DNA of 6,259 nucleotides from a bacterium (GTDB lineage: Bacteria; Bacillota_I; Bacilli_A; Mycoplasmatales; Mycoplasmoidaceae): contig JAGBOP010000007.1 in the NCBI GenBank assembly GCA_017633835.1, positions 1-6,259 of the forward strand. Reading direction: 5' to 3'. Under the pieces are notes generated by a model. The model had not been told where the DNA came from and did not search any database. It was given only the letters and a program-made list of their open reading frames with translations. Below, in pieces: positions 1 through 4,543 of the stretch (the stretch's first letter is position 1; the number at the start of each line of letters is the position of its first letter). A program made the translations under genes and the position numbers.

Positions 1-212
1 CATTCATCTAATAAATAAACATATTCTTGATTTCAATTATCGAAATAACATCGTCTTTTTATTACAAATTTTCACCTAAAAAGAATGATTGTTTTCTCAC
101 GAATTGAAATACATTCATACCTGCTTTTATTTCGCTTCATGCAGATCATTTTGTCTGCATAAATTAAAAAGCGAAATATCAATATTTTAATTATTAAATT
201 TCAATCTCGCAT
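1..212 (-). CDS. Possible small basic protein, 3' end outside the window
   Basis: I do not recognise this gene. The frame opens at an ATG (212-210) with a strong Shine-Dalgarno AGGAG (219-223) six bases upstream. It stays open for 70 codons to the window edge when TGA is read as Trp, with three in-frame TGA codons. The product starts MRDWNLIIKILIFRFLIYA and has a short hydrophobic stretch at about residues 5-18. It is then Arg/Lys-rich up to about residue 53 and ends in an aromatic, more acidic segment (FDNWNQEYVYLLDE). Arginine codons CGA, CGC, CGT and AGG are unusually frequent for an AT-rich mollicute, which weakens the case. A nested inverted repeat (128-178) lies inside the frame. An alternative 32-codon ORF in another frame begins MQTKWSAWSEIKAGMNVF (ATG near 161). 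The region could therefore be a decayed gene or a structured leader. A terminator-like hairpin (238-267) sits directly upstream. Confidence 0.4.
128..178. repeat. Nested imperfect inverted repeat
   Basis: Outer arms TATTTCGCTT (128-137) and AAGCGAAATA (169-178) are perfectly complementary over 10 bp. Inner arms ATGCAGA (139-145) and TCTGCAT (154-160) pair over 7 bp. They are separated by an internal loop of 1 nt on one side and 8 nt on the other, with an 8-nt apical loop. The stems contain G and C in otherwise very AT-rich sequence. No T-tract follows on either strand, so it is not a normal terminator. It lies inside the possible coding region 1-212. Confidence 0.65.
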
Positions 213-218
213 AATTTT

Positions 219-223
219 CTCCT
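219..223 (-). promoter_or_regulatory. Shine-Dalgarno site for the 212-1 frame
   Basis: On the minus strand the sequence AAAAGGAGAAAATTATG places AGGAG six bases before the ATG at 212. This is the main reason for choosing that start. Confidence 0.5.
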
Positions 224-237
224 TTTAATTTAATTAT

Positions 238-267
238 AAAAAATGACAACACATTTAGTTGTCATTT
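238..267 (-). terminator. Rho-independent terminator-like hairpin, minus strand
   Basis: Perfect 10-bp arms AAATGACAAC (241-250) and GTTGTCATTT (258-267) flank a 7-nt loop. On the minus strand the stem runs into TTTTTT (243-238), the usual form of an intrinsic terminator; the plus strand has no T-tract after it. It lies 17 nt before the Shine-Dalgarno of the 212-1 frame. It could therefore be a second stop for the upstream operon, or an attenuator in the leader of that frame. Confidence 0.6.
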
Positions 268-363
268 CATATGTTTGAAAGAGTACTTTTCCAAAAAACC
301 TACAATTATGTGAGTGTCCCATTTTAATTAATAAGTAAAAGAACTAATTTATTGATAATGAAT

Positions 364-390
364 AAAAAAATAGAAGTTTTAAACTTCTAT
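364..390 (-). terminator. Terminator of the three-gene membrane operon
   Basis: Inverted repeat ATAGAAGTTT (370-379) and AAACTTCTAT (381-390). The outer seven base pairs form a realistic stem around a TTTTAAA loop. On the minus strand it is followed by TTTTTTT (370-364). It lies 79 nt beyond the stop codon of the 145-residue protein gene (470-472). Confidence 0.7.
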
Positions 391-469
391 TCTTGATATA
401 TTTCAACATAAATATCAGTGAATTTTAATAAAAGGAATATTTATTTATTTTATGAAAATCTTTAATAAG

Positions 470-907
470 TTATAAAGCAACTGCCATAAAAACGATAAAA
501 ATAATTAGACCAAAGCAAAATACACCAATAAAAGCCCACATTGAAGTAATAGAGTATGAGCCACCTCACATCCTAAAACTATTGATAAATCCGGGCCACT
601 TTGCTTTTGCTTTAAAATCTCATTTTGCTGAAATTAAAGCACGTCTTCCAACAACAAAAGTATTGAAGTATTTGAAAACTGGCATTGGAATTGAACATGG
701 TGCTCATTTTGTTACCGGAAAATAAATAGCTTTATCATAATCATTTGCATAAGGATTATTACTTGGTTTAATTTTATCTTGATGAAAATATCATGGTTTC
801 TTATGAGTACTTAAATACTCATTAACTACTTCCATTAGTTTTTGTCTTTTTTGTTCATCAAAATCACTTGGTTGATTTTGATTATTATTTGTTACATTAT
901 TTTGCAT
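470..907 (-). CDS. Hypothetical protein with C-terminal membrane anchor (145 aa)
   Basis: I do not recognise the family. With TGA as Trp the frame is complete from ATG (907-905) to TAA (472-470), including six TGA codons. The N-terminus is Asn/Gln-rich and hydrophilic (MQNNVTNNNQNQPSDFDEQK). The middle is soluble-looking with many aromatic residues. A basic patch lies at about 88-103 (GRRALISAKWDFKAKAK). One strong hydrophobic segment lies at about 120-144 (AFIGVFCFGLIIFIVFMAVAL) and runs to the last residue, as in tail-anchored or single-pass proteins. The basic patch before the segment predicts a cytoplasmic N-terminal domain. The start overlaps the end of the 111-aa gene by 11 nt (897-907) and has no well-placed Shine-Dalgarno: the nearest, AAGGA, is about 19 nt upstream. 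Translation is therefore probably coupled to the preceding gene. It is the last gene of the operon that begins at 2368. Confidence 0.8.
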
Positions 908-1232
908 AAATAAATCACGCCGTTGTTCCTTTATCAAACACTAAAATAAAAAAGAAAGTTAATAAACCTATTCATAAAATTAAATAAATTATAATCGGAA
1001 ATCAAGTATTTCGTTCATGATGATATTTTTCTTTGGAACATACTAAGATTGGTTCATATTTTTGATTACCAATATATCTACCAACATAGTAAACAGGACA
1101 TCTTTTTCGTTTTTCAGGATGAGCGTCTAAATAAAGTAATCTTATTCGTTGACATAAAAGATAACAAGCACATGCAAGAAAAACACTCGATCAAAGAAAA
1201 ATTACAGTTTCCAGGCAAATTTTTCCAGCCAT
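897..1232 (-). CDS. Hypothetical two-helix membrane protein (111 aa)
   Basis: I do not recognise this gene. The frame runs from ATG (1232-1230) to TAA (899-897) and reads through four TGA codons as Trp. A hydrophobic helix lies at about residues 7-27 (VIFLWSSVFLACACYLLC). It is followed by a basic, Cys/His/Tyr-rich loop of about 48 residues (with HPEKRKRCPVYYVGRYIG) and a second helix at about 76-99 (IIIYLILWIGLLTFFFILVF). The tail is short (DKGTTAWFIYAK). The strongly positive loop predicts a hairpin with the loop in the cytoplasm and both ends outside. It starts 8 nt after the stop of the 375-aa gene and has no clear Shine-Dalgarno, which suggests translation coupled to the gene before it. 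Its last 11 nt overlap the next start. Membrane location is well supported; function is unknown. Confidence 0.8.
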
Positions 1233-1240
1233 TTTTAAAA

Positions 1241-2368
1241 TTAATTATTCTTTGCTGAAATTTCTTGTTTAATTTGGGCAATATCACCAGGTAAAAATTG
1301 GCTAAGCGAACCAACGGCCATGCTTACACTATCAACTACAATTGCAGCAACATCTATTGCAACATCATATCATGTTGCAACTTCTGGTTCTGCAGTTGAA
1401 CCAGCAAGATTAGTTGCTTCGTCAGTGGTAGTAATAGCACTCACTGCTTCTACAGTAGACGGTAATTTATTAATCGCATTGACTGTATTTGCCAAATCTA
1501 TAAGTAAACATACTGAGGAAGCTGAAGCCATTCCTGTTCCAGTATTAAATAAACTATTTTCTACTGGAGTATTTGCATCTTGAAATGCATAATATGCTGC
1601 TCATGCTACACAAGCAGCAGCTGTATCAATCAAAGTATCAGCGATTGCAAATCCTTCTTCAAACCAACCAAAAAACGGAATCGCCCAAATCGCTATTGCA
1701 ATCGCACCTGAAGCAATTGCTGCTGTTGTGGAAACACAAGCAAATGTTAGCATTCCATTGCTTCCATTTTTTAATTCATTTTCTAATGATTCTAGTTTTT
1801 CATGTGTATTATTTAATTTGTTTTGTGCAATATTGTAATAAAACAAATTAGTTGATTGAAGTTGATGAAGTTCTAATTCATGATATTTAAGTTTTTGATT
1901 TGCTTCAACTTGTTTCTTTTTATCATTAATTAATTGATTTAAATAATCTAATTGTTTCTTACTGCAGTCATTTGCTAATTTATCTTTAAGTTGATCTATT
2001 TTATCTTGTAAATTTATTTTTCCAGCATAAATTTCTTTTACATTTTTGATTGCATCTTGTTGGACAATTTTTTCTTCTTTCAATTCCTTTATACTTTGAT
2101 GATTTAAGGCAATTAATGAACTTGCATTGTTTTCATTAAAACCATCTTCTAGTTTTGCTAGCACTTTACTTTCAGGTGTTTTCTTTACTGCTTCATCAAG
2201 ATTAAAGTTACTTGTTTTGGTTGCACCAACTGCACTAGTTTGTTCAGTTTGGGTTGATTCTTTGGTACATTCAATTGGAGCAGTTATTGCACAGCACGTC
2301 AAAATTAAAACAAAAAAGGCAATAATTCATTTAAAAAAACGTTTTATTTTAAATTTTACTTTTTGCAT
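1241..2368 (-). CDS. Exported coiled-coil protein with long hydrophobic Ala/Gly-rich region (375 aa)
   Basis: Family not recognised. The start is the ATG at 2368-2366, preceded by the Shine-Dalgarno GAAGGAAGGA. It reads through TGA codons at residues 14, 256 and 333. The N-terminus is a signal peptide: basic MQKVKFKIKRFFK, hydrophobic core to about residue 24, then CCAITAP. Cleavage could follow Ala30. A lipoprotein is possible (Cys25 or Cys26), but the lipobox is poor (Thr or Cys before the Cys). Residues 35-80 are polar. Residues 83-202 are Lys/Glu/Gln/Leu-rich and look like a long coiled coil. Residues 205-265 are hydrophobic and Ala/Gly-rich with a short break (PFFGWFEEGF), which could form a membrane hairpin. 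The C-terminal 110 residues are Ala/Val-rich helices. Coiled coil plus hydrophobic hairpin resembles alpha-helical pore-forming toxins and some phage or surface proteins, but this is architecture only, not sequence homology. It is the first gene of a three-gene operon. Confidence 0.85.
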
Positions 2369-2371
2369 AAA

Positions 2372-2381
2372 TCCTTCCTTC
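2372..2381 (-). promoter_or_regulatory. Strong Shine-Dalgarno that sets the start at 2368
   Basis: The minus strand reads GAAGGAAGGATTTATG, a doubled AAGGA purine run close to the ATG. It supports this start over the internal TTG at 2302 and adds the signal peptide to the protein. Confidence 0.75.
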
Positions 2382-2397
2382 TATTTAGTATATTTAT

Positions 2398-2406
2398 ATA
2401 TTAGCA
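2398..2406 (-). promoter_or_regulatory. Candidate extended -10 promoter for the membrane operon
   Basis: The minus strand has TGCTAATAT, an extended -10 pattern (TGn plus TAATAT), about 30 nt before the ATG at 2368. Transcription would begin near 2391. No convincing -35 is visible; the best-placed hexamer is AAATCA (2421-2426). The terminator at 2495-2524 upstream means this operon needs its own promoter, and this is the best candidate in the 2382-2494 gap. In such AT-rich sequence it remains tentative. Confidence 0.35.
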
Positions 2407-2494
2407 TAATTTAAATTTAATGATTTAATTTGCATCCTATATAAATCATTAATTTTCGATATCAATTAAATATTTAATTAGATTGTAAAGTGAC

Positions 2495-2524
2495 AAAAAA
2501 GTAAGGAAGTTTACACTTCCTTAC
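2495..2524 (-). terminator. Strong terminator after the frameshifted membrane protein gene
   Basis: Perfect 10-bp arms GTAAGGAAGT (2501-2510) and ACTTCCTTAC (2515-2524) close a TTAC loop. On the minus strand they are followed by TTTTTT (2500-2495). It lies 25 nt after the stop at 2549 and separates the hsdS transcript from the three-gene operon. Confidence 0.85.
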
Positions 2525-2548
2525 TGCTTATATCTATTGATTATTAAA

Positions 2549-3096
2549 TTAATGATTTGCAATTAATGTAACATTGATAGGATGATGTTGAAGATAGTAT
2601 TCATTTAATTTCGCAAAGAATAAAGCAAAACCATAAATTTCTCAATTAGTAGGTACGATTCAATAATTATTAAAATCATAATTAGCAATATCACCTAATA
2701 AAAATAAAACATTCATTAATAAGTGTGGATAAGTGTTTAAATTAGATTCTAAGCATCCCATTACTACTAATTTTAAAAAGGCGTTATTAAATTTATTAGC
2801 AAGATGCAAAATCCATCATAATAAACCAACGAAGACAATTCCTCCACTGCCCAGGACAACTATTCAACAAGTGTGTTATTAATATCTTGATATAAATTTA
2901 AATAATAAATTGCTAACACGCATAAAGCAATTAACAAAATTCATTCCGGAATTGCTACTGAAAAGAATATTCAGCGAAATTTTATTAATAAATGTTTTGG
3001 TTTTTCGATAAATTGCTTGGTTATTTGATAGTAATCATCATGAAGAATATATTTTGAAATATCATAGTCACAATCTTTTTTATGGGCAAATTGCAT
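2549..3096 (-). pseudogene. Frameshifted two-helix membrane protein gene
   Basis: Function not recognised. The first part runs from ATG (3096-3094) for 78 codons to TAG (2862-2860). It encodes a polar N-terminus (MQFAHKKDCDYDISKYIL) and a helix at about residues 46-66 (VAIPEWILLIALCVLAIYYL). Just there a second open frame, one base back, takes over. It has a helix (WIVVLGSGGIVFVGLLWWIL) and an aromatic C-terminal domain of about 85 residues ending LIANH at TAA (2551-2549). Both halves use TGA as Trp. The second frame is open only from a TAA at 2878-2876, so the overlap is about 15 nt. It contains no classic slippery heptamer, which favours a mutation or base-call error over programmed frameshifting. 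Joined, they give about 184 residues with two helices and a very short loop. The start has no good Shine-Dalgarno. It begins 39 nt after the hsdS stop and probably shares its transcript. Confidence 0.75.
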
Positions 3097-3135
3097 AATT
3101 GAAATTGTTATTGATAAAATTAATTAAAAAAGCAA

Positions 3136-4299
3136 TTAATCTATTTTTAGTTGCTTGTCAAAACATAGTAGTTGTTTTAAATAATAATGATATTGTTCTT
3201 TACGTAATTTAATTTCCGCAGGAATCCCATCTTGGAGATTAGTAGTTAAATTATTAAATTGATCAAGAATGGAAACTATTTTATTTTGTGTGTCTAAAGA
3301 AGGAAAGGCAATAGATAATAATGATAAGTTTGCCATATTCAATGTAGAAATAGATCCACTTAAACATAAACTATAAATTTCATTTTGGATACTTTTTAAA
3401 TAGTAATAAAGATATCGATAATTAATTTTTTCAACTGTTTTTCCAATATAAAAGCAAAAATCAGTGATTCAAAATTTTTCATTGATTGAATTAACGAAAC
3501 CTGGATTTCCAGCACGAGAAATTGTAATGGTATTTTCGTTTGCATTGTATTTATTAGCATATCCTAAATAATTTTTGCCGCCACTAATAATTGGATATCC
3601 AATATCAATTATTTCATCTCGTGTAATTTTTTCACCACGTTTAATTTCACATACATCTTTTAATTTAGCATATGTAATATTTTTATCATTAAGCATACCC
3701 ATCTTTGAATCAAGAAGAGCATGAAGCCAGTAATCATATTGTTTCTTTCTTGCTTCGAGTTCCGCTTCGAGTTCCGCTTCGAGTTCCGCTTCGAGTTCCG
3801 CTTCGAGTTCCGCTTCGAGTTCCGTGAAATCATCTAAGATCTTTACAATTTGTTGTTGGTATGGCAAAGAAGGAAAATAAATATCCAAATTGTAAAGATC
3901 TTTTGCATAAATATGAGGAATTGCTCCTTCACTAGTAAGTGTGGATAAAGTATTTTTTTTATTAATAAAATAATAATAAAGATACTTAGTAATTAATATT
4001 TGGTTATTATTTGATTTAATAGTTAAACAATCAGATGCATAGATTGGTTTATCCCAAAAAAATATATTTTTTCCGGCTCCACTTCCACTAGTGGCTATTG
4101 TAATAACTCCAGCATTCTGATTAGCAACATTTGTGAATGAAATTGGTTCTATTCCAGAAGAAATTACAGGAATATTCCCTTCTTCAAGAAGATTTTTATT
4201 AACTGTATTACCTCGCTCAAATTCACATACATTTTTTAGTTTAGCGTGCTTAATATCAGTTATCTTTAATTCCTTAATTAATTCATTAATTGTCATCAT
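3136..4299 (-). CDS. hsdS: Type I restriction-modification DNA specificity subunit HsdS
   Basis: HsdS selects the DNA target for a type I methyltransferase (two HsdM) and the translocase/nuclease (HsdR). The 387-residue protein is full length, with a TGA (3471-3469) read as Trp. It shows the family's two-fold design. The first target recognition domain spans about 13-150 (AKLKNVCEFERGNTV to PSLPYQQQIVKILDDF). A conserved helical spacer follows at 157-200 (six ELEA, then RKKQYDYWLHALL). The second recognition domain begins at about 213 (AKLKDVCEIKRGEKI) and runs to PSLDTQNKIVSILDQF. A second helix (EIKLRKEQYHYYLKQLL) ends the protein. The start is ATG 4299 or 4296, both downstream of GGGGTGA (4302-4308). 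The GTG at 4305 is part of that site and is less likely. No hsdM or hsdR is adjacent, so the subunit is orphan here or works with distant partners. Repeat-number change in the spacer would alter specificity. Confidence 0.93.
3752..3823. repeat. 12-bp tandem repeat, six perfect copies, inside hsdS
   Basis: The unit GCTTCGAGTTCC is repeated six times without a mismatch, filling 72 bp. On the coding strand it gives Glu-Leu-Glu-Ala six times (residues 160-183), in the long helix that spaces the two recognition domains. The repeat uses CTC and GCG codons that are rare elsewhere in this AT-rich window, so the array looks like recent expansion of one unit. Each unit is 12 bp, so gain or loss keeps the reading frame. 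Confidence 0.97.
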
Positions 4300-4301
4300 A
4301 T

Positions 4302-4308
4302 TCACCCC
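4302..4308 (-). promoter_or_regulatory. Ribosome binding site of hsdS
   Basis: GGGGTGA on the minus strand lies 2 nt before ATG 4299 and 5 nt before ATG 4296. It overlaps the possible GTG start at 4305, which argues against using that GTG. Confidence 0.55.
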
Positions 4309-4322
4309 AATAAATAAATGTT

Positions 4323-4352
4323 ATTTTAATTATTAAAATGCGAGTTTTACAA
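4323..4352 (-). promoter_or_regulatory. Candidate promoter of hsdS
   Basis: On the minus strand TTGTAA (4352-4347) and TAAAAT (4328-4323) are separated by 18 bp. They match the vegetative -35 and -10 consensus at 4 of 6 and 5 of 6 positions. The -10 lies 23 nt before the ATG at 4299, leaving a short leader that carries the GGGGTGA site. A terminator at 4462-4489 closes the upstream transcript, so a promoter is expected here. Confidence 0.45.
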
Positions 4353-4461
4353 AAATTGATAGAAATGATTAAGATGATAATGATTTAACTTAATTTCATA
4401 ATTAAGAATATTCTATCTTTAAAGAAATAATAATTAATTTTTTTCTCTAATAAAATAGCAT

Positions 4462-4489
4462 AAAAAAAGATGACTTTAAAAAAGTCACC
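4462..4489 (-). terminator. Terminator of the transglutaminase-like protein gene
   Basis: Arms TGACTTT (4471-4477) and AAAGTCA (4481-4487) with an AAA loop. One more G-C pair (4469, 4489) lies beyond a single mismatch. On the minus strand TTTTTTT (4468-4462) follows. It is 22 nt beyond the stop at 4511. Confidence 0.75.
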
Positions 4490-4501
4490 ACTAAATAGTT
4501 G

Positions 4502-4543
4502 AGTTATGTTTTATCTTGGGTACATGTAATCTAAAACATAACT
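4502..4543 (-). repeat. 12-bp inverted repeat that includes the stop codon at 4511
   Basis: Perfect 12-bp arms AGTTATGTTTTA (4502-4513) and TAAAACATAACT (4532-4543) surround an 18-nt loop. In the minus-strand mRNA the stem holds the last codons of the transglutaminase-like gene in one arm and the TAA stop (4513-4511) in the other. It sits just before the intrinsic terminator. It may stabilise the 3' end of the message. Confidence 0.7.

Noticed and set aside
230..322. Thirty-residue minus-strand ORF starting MGHSHNCRFF and running through the hairpin at 241-267
   Set aside because: No Shine-Dalgarno, and its 3' third is the terminator-like hairpin; more likely chance than a gene.
311..330. 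TGAGTGTCCCATTTTAATTA, which resembles the terminal repeat of some IS3-family insertion sequences
   Set aside because: No matching inverted copy, target duplication or transposase is present in the window, so the resemblance alone does not support a mobile element.
2366..2381. Lipoprotein signal (lipobox) in the 375-aa protein
   Set aside because: The residues before Cys25 and Cys26 (Leu-Thr and Thr-Cys) do not fit the usual small residue at -1; a type I signal peptide is at least as likely, so no lipoprotein call was made.
1049..2414. Plus-strand open frames at 1049-1258, 1320-1583, 1573-1851 and 2127-2414
   Set aside because: They lie opposite the 111-aa and 375-aa genes, lack Shine-Dalgarno sites and have low-complexity products; they are shadows of the minus-strand genes.
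2861..2880. Programmed -1 ribosomal frameshifting as the explanation for the frame change in the 3096-2549 gene
   Set aside because: The short overlap of the two frames has no X-XXY-YYZ heptamer, so a mutation or base-call error is simpler.
4133..4336. Plus-strand frame of 67 codons opposite the hsdS start
   Set aside because: It is antisense to a clear hsdS recognition domain and has no ribosome binding site.
4388..4405. Inverted repeat CTTAAT/ATTAAG upstream of hsdS
   Set aside because: Only six AT-rich base pairs, no T-tract, and expected by chance at this composition.
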